A stretch of 64,000 bases of DNA, from positions 62,001-126,000 of the forward strand of contig NZ_FZOK01000001.1 of the NCBI RefSeq assembly GCF_900188245.1, given 5' to 3'. Below are positions 34,990-44,145 of the stretch, in pieces. Source of the DNA: Belliella buryatensis (GTDB lineage: Bacteria > Bacteroidota > Bacteroidia > Cytophagales > Cyclobacteriaceae). The translations under genes and the position numbers were made by a program. The first letter of the stretch is position 1, and the number at the start of each line of letters is the position of its first letter. The notes under the pieces are model-generated. The model did not search any database, had not been told where the DNA came from, and saw only the letters and a program-made list of their open reading frames with translations.

Positions 34990-36342
34990 TTAATTGCCTA
35001 GATAATTACGGTGCCTAGGTATCGCCATGATTTCTTTTTGACGTCCATCTAAGTAGATAACTTTTTCTCCATCAAAAAAGGCTCCTTCCTCTAACATAAT
35101 TCTGACCTCTTTATTCCATTCCTTTACGAATACCACGGCATTAAGCTCTATAGCGTAGACTGTGTTTGGGAATAATGGATAATCTCCGGCCCCTTTTGTA
35201 TCACCTTGATTATCCCACATACCAATGGTAGGACCAGAAGCATGACCGTGATAGCCCATGGGATGTGAATAGATACTTCCCTTGATCCCCTCTTTTTCCA
35301 TGATACTTCTGGTGGCCTTCAAAATTTCATTCCCTGTTCTACCTGTGATAAATTGAGAAGTCAGGATATCTTGCAGTCTATTTCCCACTTTGAATGCATC
35401 ATTGAGGTATTTTGGGACTTCTTTTTCGTCAGGCTTAAGTACATAGGCTAGTTGTTGCGTATCTGTATTGAGCCTAAGATATGTGATTCCAAAATCAATA
35501 TGTAACAAATCTCCTGGCATGATCACTTGAGATTCTGGCCTAACTGCAAATGACCTTAGATGCTCTTTGGATTCTGGATCAGGACGCTGAATATCCACTG
35601 TAGGCTGAAACCAAGTATCAAGCTTCAACTCTTTAATCTTTTCCCTATACCACCATACTACATCATCTGTGGTGGTCACGCCTGGTGTGATTACTTTTTC
35701 GGATAATCCCTCAGAAATTATACTATTAGCTATGGTTTGCAAATGCTTATAAGTGGCCATTTCAGATGGAGTTCTTGTCTCCAACCAGCCCACTGATAAT
35801 CTTTCTCCAGACACGACTTTCGACATGGTCGTTTGGCTAAGATATTTCTTGAGTTGCTCGTGATCTGTCACTGTCAATCCATCAGCATGGCCAAAATTGT
35901 CAGCAATATTGAGCGCAAGCTTTTTGGGATTTCTTTCCTCAATTAATTGAGCTAATGCTTTCCACTGATCGGGCTCTGTATCTGGATCCCAGGCCCTTTT
36001 GAAGGATTTCCCCACATCATATCTAGCTACTGCTAGCGCTTTTACTTGACTACTTCCTTGAGCTTTATACATCAATAGCATGGTTCTCCTGCGCGCAGCA
36101 AACCAAGTTGCAGGCAAAAATGTCCTGATGACAGGATCTTCATTATACTCTCTGGAAATAATCAGCCACATATCAATACCTTCTCGCTCCATTATTTGCG
36201 GCAAAACGGATTGAATGCGTTCTTCAAGCCATTGATCAACAACAGTTGCTTGCGCTCTTTGAGTAAGAATAGCTGGATTTTGAGCAAAGATAAAAGGGCT
36301 CAAAAGCATTAAAATGATAAAATTAAGTAAGAATTGCTTCAT
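34990..36342 (-). CDS. Secreted M24 family metallopeptidase (Xaa-Pro aminopeptidase-like)
   Basis: 450 residues with a signal peptide (KQFLLNFIILMLLSPFIFAQ). The C-terminal pita-bread domain shows ligands typical of M24: 'MPGDLLHIDFGITYLRLNTDTQQLAYVL' with the two Asp, 'SHPMGYHGHASGPTIGMWDNQ' with His, 'YAIELNAVVFV' and 'RIMLEEGAFFDGEKVIYLDGRQKEI' with Glu. It probably trims X-Pro peptides in the periplasm. The thioesterase gene is two bases upstream on the same strand, so the two are co-transcribed. Confidence 0.85.
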   Translation of the reverse strand: MKQFLLNFIILMLLSPFIFAQNPAILTQRAQATVVDQWLEERIQSVLPQIMEREGIDMWLIISREYNEDPVIRTFLPATWFAARRRTMLLMYKAQGSSQVKALAVARYDVGKSFKRAWDPDTEPDQWKALAQLIEERNPKKLALNIADNFGHADGLTVTDHEQLKKYLSQTTMSKVVSGERLSVGWLETRTPSEMATYKHLQTIANSIISEGLSEKVITPGVTTTDDVVWWYREKIKELKLDTWFQPTVDIQRPDPESKEHLRSFAVRPESQVIMPGDLLHIDFGITYLRLNTDTQQLAYVLKPDEKEVPKYLNDAFKVGNRLQDILTSQFITGRTGNEILKATRSIMEKEGIKGSIYSHPMGYHGHASGPTIGMWDNQGDTKGAGDYPLFPNTVYAIELNAVVFVKEWNKEVRIMLEEGAFFDGEKVIYLDGRQKEIMAIPRHRNYLGN

Positions 36343-36344
36343 AT

Positions 36345-36896
36345 TTATTTGGATTGATTAATACACCGTTCAGTAGCCAGCAAAGTAGCTATTTCTTGTT
36401 TATCCCAAGACTTTTTAATTTGACTCAAGTTCGATTCATAATCTTTCTTAAATCGTTTTCTAAAAATAGCTTCCACAAACCTGCGAACATCGGTTTTATT
36501 TTCTAAAATCAATTTCGGAACCATAGAAGGTCTATCGTCTTCTCCTTTGGCCACCATGGTAAAATAACAGGTATTGGTATGTTTGACTTGACCAGTTTTG
36601 ACATTTTCAGAAATCACTTTGATCCCAATGACCATCGAACTGTTTCCAACATAGTTTACAGATGCCATCAAAGAGACCAATTCACCAACCTCCACAGGTT
36701 GTAAAAAATCCACTGTATCCACAGATACAGTCACGCAATAGGCTCCGCTATGCTTGGATGCAGCTGCATAGGCCACCTTATCCATCAAGGATAGTAAAAT
36801 CCCACCATGAATCTTCCCTCCAAAATTTGCATAAGCGGGAATCATCAATTCTGTCATTGTGACTCTTGAAAAACTTGAGGTTTTTGCTTCCACCAT
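36345..36896 (-). CDS. Acyl-CoA thioesterase, hotdog fold
   Basis: 183 residues. The hotdog signature is 'YANFGGKIHGGILLSLMDKVAYAAASKHSGAYCVTVSVDTVDFLQPVEVGELVSLMASVNYVGNSSMVIGIKVISEN', followed by 'NTCYFTMVAKGEDDRPSMVPKLI'. This matches the YciA/BFIT acyl-CoA hydrolase family, which releases free fatty acids from acyl-CoA. A longer helical C terminus ('EAIFRKRFKKDYESNLSQIKKSWDKQEIATLL') is present. It is the promoter-proximal gene of a pair with the M24 peptidase. Confidence 0.88.
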   Translation of the reverse strand: MVEAKTSSFSRVTMTELMIPAYANFGGKIHGGILLSLMDKVAYAAASKHSGAYCVTVSVDTVDFLQPVEVGELVSLMASVNYVGNSSMVIGIKVISENVKTGQVKHTNTCYFTMVAKGEDDRPSMVPKLILENKTDVRRFVEAIFRKRFKKDYESNLSQIKKSWDKQEIATLLATERCINQSK

Positions 36897-36990
36897 TCTT
36901 TTTGATTTGAAAATATAAAGTAATGAAGGAAAATGCTAACCTACCCCAAAAGAAAGTTTATTTGAGATGACTGAAAGTATTTTGAAAAAG

Positions 36991-38358
36991 CTATACGGCT
37001 GCTCTGGCACTATTCTGCTTTTTAAGCAAATTAGCGCTGAGTGCATGGAATCTATATAATAACATCACGCCAGTTACAGAAAGTCCTATTAATAGACCAT
37101 ACCAGATACCTTTTTCCTGAAGGTCCAAGTTGAAAGCGAAAAAATAACCTAAAGGCAACCCGATTACCCAATAGGCAACCAAAGTCACAATAGTGGGTAC
37201 TTTGACATCAGCCATCCCTCTCAAAGCACCCAAGCCAACTACCTGAATCCCATCTGATAGCTGAAAAAACCCAGCAATCACTAGTAAGCTTGCACTCATT
37301 TGAATCACAACGTCATCATCAATATAAAGTGATGGTAGAAACTCTCTGAAAACTATAAAAATCACCGCAGAAACCAACATGAACAAAGCTGCCATTGCAA
37401 ACACCGTAAAACCAGCGGATCTTAGTGTATGAATATCATTTCTACCTAACTGATTGCCAACCCTTACCATTGCTGCTGCAGAAAGACCTGAAGCCATCAT
37501 ATAGCTGATAGATGCCAAGTTGATCGCAATCTGATGTGCTGCTAGAGCGGAAACTCCAATCCAGCCCATCATAATCGCCGCTGTACTGAAAGCTCCCACT
37601 TCAAAGATATATTGGAAACCAGTAGGTACACCAATTCGAATCATTTTGGAAACCATCGGAAATGAAAATCTTTTGATCTTGAAACCAAGATCAAACAACT
37701 TATATCTGCTAGACTTGAATACATAATAGGCTATAATACTCCCCATTAGTACTCTTGAAATTAAAGTCGCCCAGCCTGCTCCGTTTAAGCCCATAGCTGG
37801 TAATCCTAGATTTCCATAAATGAATACCCAATTTAAAAAAACATTCAAACCATTACAGATCAAAGTGATATACATGGCTTGTTTGGTCTGAGATAGTCCT
37901 TCAGCAAACTGCTTGAAGGTCTGAAAAAACATAAATGGTAAAATAGAAAGTGTAATGATCGCCAAATATGGAATTGCTAAACGAACAACCTCTGAGGGCT
38001 GATTCATATAATTCAACATTGGCGAGAAGAGCATAATCAACAAAAACAGGAAAATTCCAGTAGCCATATTGATTGAGAAGGCATGTCTAAATAGTCTTCC
38101 AATTTTATTACTTTTATTTTTACCATCAGCCATCGCTACGAGAGGCGTGATGGCCATAGAAACTCCTATGCCAAACATCAGTACCACAAAGAAAATACTA
38201 TTCGCCAAGGAAGCTGCAGCAAGCGGTTCAGCACCTAGCCTACCCACCATCATAGAGTCAGCAACACCTACCAACACCTGTCCAAGTTGACTCAACATGA
38301 CTGGATAAGCCAGAATAAACGTTTTGGAAAAATGATCTTTGAAATTAAACTGAGACAT
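36991..38358 (-). CDS. MATE family multidrug/sodium efflux transporter
   Basis: 455 residues with 12 predicted helices. The family features are 'AYPVMLSQLGQVLVGVADSMMVGRLGAEPLAAASLANSIFFV', 'ITPLVAMADGKNKSNKIGRLFRHAF', 'PAMGLNGAGWATLISRVLMG' and 'ALAAHQIAINLASISYMMASGLSAAAMVRVGNQLGR'. It exports cationic drugs or metabolites by Na+ or H+ antiport. The MATE gene lies 28 bases downstream of the Nudix gene end, so the two minus-strand genes may share a transcript. Confidence 0.93.
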   Translation of the reverse strand: MSQFNFKDHFSKTFILAYPVMLSQLGQVLVGVADSMMVGRLGAEPLAAASLANSIFFVVLMFGIGVSMAITPLVAMADGKNKSNKIGRLFRHAFSINMATGIFLFLLIMLFSPMLNYMNQPSEVVRLAIPYLAIITLSILPFMFFQTFKQFAEGLSQTKQAMYITLICNGLNVFLNWVFIYGNLGLPAMGLNGAGWATLISRVLMGSIIAYYVFKSSRYKLFDLGFKIKRFSFPMVSKMIRIGVPTGFQYIFEVGAFSTAAIMMGWIGVSALAAHQIAINLASISYMMASGLSAAAMVRVGNQLGRNDIHTLRSAGFTVFAMAALFMLVSAVIFIVFREFLPSLYIDDDVVIQMSASLLVIAGFFQLSDGIQVVGLGALRGMADVKVPTIVTLVAYWVIGLPLGYFFAFNLDLQEKGIWYGLLIGLSVTGVMLLYRFHALSANLLKKQNSARAAV

Positions 38359-38386
38359 GATAGCTAGAGAAGCGAAATATGAAAGG

Positions 38387-38926
38387 TCAAATATTCAACA
38401 ATTTTGCAACTTTAAGAAGTCCTGCAATGGAAATCGCATCAGTTATTTCACCCTCCATCACCATAGATATAGCTTTTATTAAAGGTAATTTTCTGATTAC
38501 TAGCTTTTCTGTAGGATCAAAATTTGACTCTCCTTCTTCAAGCATTTCTGCCAAAAAGACATATCCTACTTCATCTGTTACTGAGTTTGAAGTGTGTAAC
38601 TTCATCAGCTGTGTCCATTTGAATGCTGTCAACCCTGTCTCCTCTTGTAGCTCTCGCTTGGCTACGTCCAGAATATCATTTTCAATCAAACCACCTCCCA
38701 TTGGGATCTCCCATGAATAAGCATCAATGGTATACCTGTATTGACCAACAAGCCAAGTATTCCCATCTTGATCTAGTGGGATTATTCCGATCGCTTTATT
38801 TTTGAAGTGAACTTTGCCATATATCCCTTCCGTCTGATTAGGCGTGATCACTTCTCTATGGCTGACACTGATCCATGGATTGTCATAGACTTCTTTAATA
38901 GATTTTGTGGTCCAAGGATTTTCCAT
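38387..38926 (-). CDS. NUDIX hydrolase (ADP-ribose pyrophosphatase-like)
   Basis: 179 residues. The Nudix box is 'GGGLIENDILDVAKRELQEETGL': the REUxEExGU core with the metal-binding Glu residues is intact, while the first Glu of the consensus is Asn. 'FKNKAIGIIPLDQDGNTWLVGQYRYTIDAYSWEIPMGGG' precedes it, as in ADP-ribose or GDP-mannose pyrophosphatases. The substrate is a nucleoside diphosphate derivative but cannot be fixed. A TACTTTTG -7 box (38932-38939) lies only five bases from the ATG, suggesting a leaderless mRNA. Confidence 0.88.
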   Translation of the reverse strand: MENPWTTKSIKEVYDNPWISVSHREVITPNQTEGIYGKVHFKNKAIGIIPLDQDGNTWLVGQYRYTIDAYSWEIPMGGGLIENDILDVAKRELQEETGLTAFKWTQLMKLHTSNSVTDEVGYVFLAEMLEEGESNFDPTEKLVIRKLPLIKAISMVMEGEITDAISIAGLLKVAKLLNI

Positions 38927-38931
38927 AATTA

Positions 38932-38939
38932 CAAAAGTA
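38932..38939 (-). promoter_or_regulatory. -7 promoter element directly before the Nudix gene
   Basis: On the minus strand TACTTTTG matches TAnnTTTG, five bases from the ATG. No -33 box is apparent 19-21 bases upstream. Confidence 0.35.
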
Positions 38940-38940
38940 G

Positions 38941-38973
38941 AAATAAAAAAAGGGAGACTATCGCTAGCCTCCC
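38941..38973 (-). terminator. Terminator of the Lrp-family regulator gene
   Basis: On the minus strand GGGAGGCT and AGTCTCCC pair with one mismatch around a short loop, followed by a T-rich tract. Confidence 0.65.
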
Positions 38974-38997
38974 AAATTGAGATAGTAAATCTTGAGA

Positions 38998-39480
38998 TTA
39001 GGCTGGAATAGGAAGTACCTTGCTATCCTTGAAAGTTGACAAAATCACCATAGATTGCATAGAATCTACTTCTTTGATTTCACTCACTTTTTCTAACATC
39101 AATTTCTGATAAGCTGTGATGTCTTTAGCAATAATTTTTAGAATGAAGTCACCAGTACCCGTGATGTGATGACATTCAATCACCTCTTGAATATCATTAA
39201 TCTCCTTCATGAAGGCATCGATATTTCCTTTGTTGTGACCGATCAAACTCACTAATACGAAAGTACTAACACCCAAACCAATTCTTTCCGGATCAAGCTT
39301 GGCATGATAACTTTTAATAATGCCCGACTGCTCTAATTTTTTTACTCTTTCCAAAGTTGGCGCTGGAGACAATCCTATATCTTTCGAAAGCTGTGCGTTG
39401 GTGATTTTAGCGTTAGCTTGAAGAATCTCTAAGATCTTTCTGTCTATTTTGTCGAATTTTACTCTTACGCTGTTATCCAT
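38998..39480 (-). CDS. Lrp/AsnC family transcriptional regulator
   Basis: 160 residues from the ATG at 39480, chosen over a longer frame (39576) because homologues start just before the HTH. The helix-turn-helix spans 'DKIDRKILEILQANAKITNAQLSKDIGLSPAPTLERVKKLEQSGIIKSYHAKLDPERIG'. The RAM effector domain follows ('VSTFVLVSLIGHNKGNIDAFMKEINDIQEVIECHHITGTGDFILKIIAKDITAYQKLM'), with the 'GTGDF' ligand-pocket motif. It probably senses amino acids and acts as a dimer/octamer; target genes are unknown. Confidence 0.93.
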   Translation of the reverse strand: MDNSVRVKFDKIDRKILEILQANAKITNAQLSKDIGLSPAPTLERVKKLEQSGIIKSYHAKLDPERIGLGVSTFVLVSLIGHNKGNIDAFMKEINDIQEVIECHHITGTGDFILKIIAKDITAYQKLMLEKVSEIKEVDSMQSMVILSTFKDSKVLPIPA

Positions 39481-39691
39481 AATATAAAGAATTTGCAAAA
39501 TTTTATGTGGCACAAAGTTAATATAATTTGAAATTATTTTAAAGACAATCTCAACAAAAAACGACCGCTGATACAAAATATTGTTATTTCTTAACCTATT
39601 TTGATAGAATAAATCGATTGATTTTTATTAAGTAATTGAAAATATTCAAATTATCTCCTGAATCTACCTTCTCTACTACGCAATAGTTTGA

Positions 39692-40888
39692 TTAAAGTTT
39701 ATTCTTTTTGATATAATCTCTAGCCTCCTTGTGAGCCGGATGTTTTCGCTTGGCATATTTCTTTACTTTATTGAAATATTCTTTAGCTTTTTTCTTGTCT
39801 TTATCTTCATTAGCCATTTTACCTAACGCGATTAAAGAATAAAGGTAATATCCACTTTCTTGACTCTCTGACTCCTCTCCATATGAAAGAGTTTTTAAAT
39901 AATATTTCTTCGCTTCAGACTTATTCCCAGTTCTTTCGTTGTATTGAGCAATATAAAATGCTGCATATCTACCCGCATTCGATTCATACCCTGTCCATCC
40001 TTCTTCTATCCTTCTAAGAATGTCCAAAGACATATCCTTTGCCTCAGCAATCCTACCTACAGCATATAGGTGACGTGCATGAGACCGATGGAAATATGGG
40101 TTATTTGGGAACTTGTTGTGCAGGTAGTCAGTAATAGCTAATGCTTTATTAGGTTGCTTCTCTTCTGATGCATATAATCTAAAAAGAAAATATTGAGCTT
40201 CAACCCTTGCATAAAAAGCATTTTGAGCCACATCTTCAAGCTGCTTGAGACCGAGATCTTTATTCCCCTTTGGGAAAAATGCAACCACCGGCTTTAAAAG
40301 CGGATAATTCTCTGGAATCCAAACTGAGAAATAATTAAATAGTGCATCTCCAAGCAGTAGCTCAGGATTCAATTCATCATCTCCTTTGCTAAGGTTGAGG
40401 TATTTCATGGCATTTTTCCCAGCAAATGTTGCTTTGGTCCAGCTTCTCCTTTCACTGTAAAGTCTACCCTGAAAGCCATAAGCACCTGATAAGAAAAAAG
40501 CAGCTTCCTTATTTGTAGGATCCTTTTTGTAAAGCTTTTCTGCTTTTTCTATAGTTTTATCCATTTGTTTGATGAATACATCATCATAGCGCTTATTTTC
40601 TAAATCAACAGCAATCTTCCACCAAGTACTCAAGCCCATCAAGAAATAAGACAAAGGGTGGTCAGGATATTGGTATTCCATCACTCTAAAACCCCTCTCG
40701 GCTGTTGCAAAATCAAAATTATAGAGACTATTGACTGCATCTGTGATTCTAAACTGTAGACCTTTATCTAGCAATAAATAAGCTGGCCCAGTCGGCTCAA
40801 AATTATCCATAGTCAGTTCTTCCTGCCCCAATACAATGTGCACTGAAGCAAACACCATGAATATTGATATAAATAATTTTAATTTCAT
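39692..40888 (-). CDS. Secreted TPR protein
   Basis: 398 residues with a signal peptide ('MKLKLFISIFMVFASVHIVLGQ'). The rest is helical with TPR-like units: 'VNSLYNFDFATAERGFRVMEYQYPDHPLSYFLMGLSTWWKIAVDL', 'IEKAEKLYKKDPTNKEAAFFLSGAYGFQGRLYSERRSWTKATFAGKNAMKYL', 'PNKALAITDYLHNKFPNNPYFHRSHARHLYAVGRIAEAKDMSLDIL' and a final repeat ending in basic 'KKVKKYAKRKHPAHKEARDYIKKNKL'. It is probably periplasmic and protein-binding. It diverges from the membrane protein at 40968. Partner unknown. Confidence 0.75.
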   Translation of the reverse strand: MKLKLFISIFMVFASVHIVLGQEELTMDNFEPTGPAYLLLDKGLQFRITDAVNSLYNFDFATAERGFRVMEYQYPDHPLSYFLMGLSTWWKIAVDLENKRYDDVFIKQMDKTIEKAEKLYKKDPTNKEAAFFLSGAYGFQGRLYSERRSWTKATFAGKNAMKYLNLSKGDDELNPELLLGDALFNYFSVWIPENYPLLKPVVAFFPKGNKDLGLKQLEDVAQNAFYARVEAQYFLFRLYASEEKQPNKALAITDYLHNKFPNNPYFHRSHARHLYAVGRIAEAKDMSLDILRRIEEGWTGYESNAGRYAAFYIAQYNERTGNKSEAKKYYLKTLSYGEESESQESGYYLYSLIALGKMANEDKDKKKAKEYFNKVKKYAKRKHPAHKEARDYIKKNKL

Positions 40889-40967
40889 TCCTCGTAATTT
40901 TCTTGACGCAAAACTATCAGGTATTCAAAACAAAAAATTACTTTTAACCAAATTTAATTTTTGTTTA

Positions 40968-41615
40968 ATGAGCAAACCCGATACCCAAATTTCACAACGA
41001 ATTATCTCTGCGATTAATTTCGACAAAAGAATATTTTTTATCCTACTGTCGTTGTTGTTTATTCTTGTCAGGTTCGTCATCAATGACATTATTCTCGAAA
41101 CCATCCCAGGACACGAGGAGCTCAGCAAAGATGGTTCTCTCACCTTTTTTCATATTTTCAACGGCTTGAATTACATTTGGACACCTTTCTCAATTCTTTG
41201 GAAAGTAACTGTTATCAGTTTTTTTATTTGGACTGGATCCTTTGGCTTGGGTTACAAGATCAGCTACTTAGATTTATGGAAGTTTGTGCTAGTTGCAGAG
41301 GCGATTTTCTTGCTTCCTGAACTTATTACTATGCTAGTTTTTCTAAACGCAGGCCAAGGAATTCAGTTTGAGCAAATCAAACAATATTTCCCACTTTCTA
41401 TTGCTTCATTGGTCGATCTTTCAATTATTTCAAGCAAGTACCATTATCCACTCAAAAATCTCAACCTTTTTGAAATTTTCTATTCAATATTTTTGGTTTT
41501 GGGTGTGCACACGTACAGTAAAAGAAATCTTAAAGAATCAGCTTTGATTGTAATTGTTGGTTATTTGCTTCCATTTTTAAGCTGGTTAACATTTTATGTA
41601 TTAGCATACAGGTAA
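40968..41615 (+). CDS. Polytopic membrane protein of unknown function
   Basis: 215 residues from the ATG at 40968; upstream in-frame starts overlap the divergent gene and are unlikely. It has about five hydrophobic helices: 'RIFFILLSLLFILVRFVIND', 'IWTPFSILWKVTVISFFIWTGSFGLG', 'LWKFVLVAEAIFLLPELITMLVFL', 'FEIFYSIFLVLGVHTYS' and 'SALIVIVGYLLPFLSWLTFYVLAY'. The layout vaguely resembles Yip1-type proteins, but I cannot assign a family. It is preceded by the divergent secreted TPR gene. Confidence 0.6.
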   Translation: MSKPDTQISQRIISAINFDKRIFFILLSLLFILVRFVINDIILETIPGHEELSKDGSLTFFHIFNGLNYIWTPFSILWKVTVISFFIWTGSFGLGYKISYLDLWKFVLVAEAIFLLPELITMLVFLNAGQGIQFEQIKQYFPLSIASLVDLSIISSKYHYPLKNLNLFEIFYSIFLVLGVHTYSKRNLKESALIVIVGYLLPFLSWLTFYVLAYR

Positions 41616-41651
41616 GTAGCTCCCCCAAAGGAAAGTCTTAGAAGATATTTT

Positions 41652-41659
41652 TAACTTTG
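41652..41659 (+). promoter_or_regulatory. -7 promoter element before the M3 peptidase gene
   Basis: TAACTTTG, exact TAnnTTTG, 49 bases before the ATG at 41708. Confidence 0.45.
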
Positions 41660-41707
41660 CTGCGTTAGAAGCGTTTTTAAAATACAATTACCAAAACCAA
41701 TTATTAT

Positions 41708-43735
41708 ATGAATCCATTATTGGAAAATTTCAACACTCCTTTTGAAACACCTCCTTTCGACAAGATTAAAACCGAAGATTTTCTTCCAGCAATCAAAGCA
41801 GCAATTACTTTAGCTAAAACAGATATTCAGAAGATCAAATCAGAACCGATTCCAGACTTTGAAAACACCATTGTTGCCCTAGATCATGCGGGCGATAGGT
41901 TGGGTTTGATTTCCTCTATTTTTTTTAATCTCAATTCAGCTGAAACGAATGATGAAATTCAAGCACTAGCTAGGGAAATTTCTCCATTACTCACAGCTCA
42001 CAGTAATGATATTTTGTTGGATGCTGATCTTTTTGAGCAAATCAAGCAAGTCTATTCGCAGAAGAATCAACTCGCCCTTTCTGAAGAACAAAATACACTC
42101 TTAGAAAAAACCTACAAGGGGTTTGTCCGAAACGGTGCTAACCTTAAAGAAGATCAAAAAGAAAATCTCAGAAAAATAGATCAAGAATTATCCCAGCTAG
42201 GCTTAAAATTCGGGGAAAATGTTCTAGCAGAGACCAATAAATACAGCTTGGTAGTTGATGATGAATCACAGCTTTCTGGACTTCCTGACTCCATCATAGA
42301 AGCCGCTGCACAACTAGCAGATGAAAAAGAACAAAAAGGGAAATGGGTATTTACATTGGCTTTCCCTAGCTACATTCCTTTCATGACTTATGCCGATAAT
42401 CGAGCATTGAGAAAAGACCTATTTATCGCCTACAATACGAAAGCTTGCAAAGACGATGAATTGGACAATAAACAATCCATCAAAGATATGCTAAAGCTTA
42501 AAAACCAAAGAGTTCAACTCCTAGGTTATGATTCTTATGCTGACTTTGTGCTAGAAGAAAGAATGGCAAAAAGCGGTACTGCTGTTTTGGATTTCCTCAA
42601 CAACCTATTGGAGAAAGCGAAACCAAAAGCAATAGAAGAAGTAAAGGAGTTAGAAGATTATGCCAAATCTTTGGATGGAATAGATAGACTTGAAAAGTGG
42701 GATTTCGCCTATTACTCAGAAAAATTAAAAAAAGAAAAATACGAGGTAGATGATGAATTACTAAGACCCTATTTCAAGCTTGAGAATGTAATTAATGGTG
42801 TTTTTACCACTGCCAATAAACTTTTCGGCTTGACTTTCATAGAGAATAAAAATATTCCAGTATACCATCAAGATGTCACTGCATATGAAGTCAAAGACGA
42901 AAATGGAAATCATGTAGCAGTTTTTTACGCTGACTTTTTCCCTAGAGCAGGAAAAAGAAATGGCGCATGGATGACAAGTTATAGAGGGCAAAAAATCATT
43001 GACGGCAAAGATCAAAGACCACATGTATCCATCGTATGTAATTTCACCAAACCAACCAAAACCAAACCTTCATTACTTACCTTCAATGAGGTAACTACGC
43101 TTTTTCATGAATTTGGGCATGCACTGCATGGCATGTTGGCAAAGGGTACTTACGAGTCACTATCGGGCACAAGTGTTTATTGGGATTTCGTCGAGCTTCC
43201 TTCCCAAATTTTTGAGAATTGGTGTTACGAAAAAGCTTGTTTGGATTTATTCGCTAGTCACTACGAGACAGGGGAGACGATTCCTAGCTCCTTAATTGAA
43301 AAAATTAAAAATGCCTCCAATTTCCAACAAGGTTATCAGACCCTACGGCAAATTTCTTTTGGACTATTAGATATGGCCTATCACAGTACAAATCCAAGAT
43401 TGATTAGCGATATTCACGCATTTGAACAAGCGCAAATGAAAAGAACCTCACTCCTTTCAGAAGTAGAGGGCACATTGATGAGTACTTCATTTTCCCATAT
43501 CTTCCAAGGTGGGTATGCTGCTGGTTACTACAGTTACAAATGGGCCGAAATTTTGGATGCGGATGCCTTCGAACTCTTCTTAGAGAAAGGGATTTTTGAT
43601 TTAGAAACAGCTAAATCCTTCAAAAAACATATACTATCTGCAGGTGGCAGCGTACATCCAAGCGTCCTTTATAAGCGATTTAGAGGAAGAGAACCTAAAC
43701 CTGATGCCTTGCTCAAAAGGGCAGGATTGATTTAA
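41708..43735 (+). CDS. M3 family zinc oligopeptidase (Dcp/oligopeptidase A-like)
   Basis: 675 residues. The zinc-binding motif HExxH is at His467-His471 ('TTLFHEFGHALHGM'), with the third ligand Glu in 'WDFVELPSQIFENWCYE'. The N terminus 'FETPPFDKIKTEDFLPAIKAAI' and the C-terminal 'GYYSYKWAEILDADAFELF' are family signatures (peptidyl dipeptidase Dcp or oligopeptidase A). It degrades short peptides in the cytoplasm, possibly released signal peptides. There is no signal peptide. The distinction between Dcp and PrlC cannot be made by eye. Confidence 0.93.
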   Translation: MNPLLENFNTPFETPPFDKIKTEDFLPAIKAAITLAKTDIQKIKSEPIPDFENTIVALDHAGDRLGLISSIFFNLNSAETNDEIQALAREISPLLTAHSNDILLDADLFEQIKQVYSQKNQLALSEEQNTLLEKTYKGFVRNGANLKEDQKENLRKIDQELSQLGLKFGENVLAETNKYSLVVDDESQLSGLPDSIIEAAAQLADEKEQKGKWVFTLAFPSYIPFMTYADNRALRKDLFIAYNTKACKDDELDNKQSIKDMLKLKNQRVQLLGYDSYADFVLEERMAKSGTAVLDFLNNLLEKAKPKAIEEVKELEDYAKSLDGIDRLEKWDFAYYSEKLKKEKYEVDDELLRPYFKLENVINGVFTTANKLFGLTFIENKNIPVYHQDVTAYEVKDENGNHVAVFYADFFPRAGKRNGAWMTSYRGQKIIDGKDQRPHVSIVCNFTKPTKTKPSLLTFNEVTTLFHEFGHALHGMLAKGTYESLSGTSVYWDFVELPSQIFENWCYEKACLDLFASHYETGETIPSSLIEKIKNASNFQQGYQTLRQISFGLLDMAYHSTNPRLISDIHAFEQAQMKRTSLLSEVEGTLMSTSFSHIFQGGYAAGYYSYKWAEILDADAFELFLEKGIFDLETAKSFKKHILSAGGSVHPSVLYKRFRGREPKPDALLKRAGLI

Positions 43736-43743
43736 AAAATAAA

Positions 43744-43772
43744 AAAAGGATGCACTAAAGGTGCATCCTTTT
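43744..43772 (+). terminator. Intrinsic terminator after the M3 peptidase gene
   Basis: AAAAGGATGCAC (43744-43755) pairs perfectly with GTGCATCCTTTT (43761-43772) around loop TAAAG. Confidence 0.8.
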
Positions 43773-43839
43773 AAAACTTATTAATCCATTTGAAAAGCAA
43801 TACTTTTGTTAGCAGAGCTGTTAGCTATTAGTCTTTATC

Positions 43840-43926
43840 TTACATCACCATAATGAACCCTATCAAGACTAACCATACTACTGACGAAATCGCTAGTAGT
43901 AGTCTGAATTGTTTATCCTCGTTCAT
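43840..43926 (-). CDS. Possible 28-residue membrane peptide
   Basis: On the minus strand the ATG at 43926 opens a short frame: MNEDKQFRLLLAISS, then VVWLVLIGFIMVM and a stop. It is one hydrophobic helix with a charged N terminus, the layout of small membrane peptides. It lies in a 370-base space with no other gene. There is no conservation evidence available to me, so it may be chance. The remaining bases (43927-44145) show no recognisable feature except AT-rich sequence. Confidence 0.3.
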   Translation of the reverse strand: MNEDKQFRLLLAISSVVWLVLIGFIMVM

Positions 43927-44145
43927 AGCTGTTTTTTTGTTGAATATACAATAGAATCTGTTGATTTCAACAAAAGTCATCAATTTTTAATTAATATTCT
44001 AATTGACATACAATAAATTTTGTATTTGCACGTAAAAAGTCTTTTAAACAGCCTATCTATACGATAACTGACTATATATCAAAAAATTACAATTAGTACT
44101 AAACTTTAAAATTAGAGTCCTTTTTTATAAAAAACTATTGAAATT

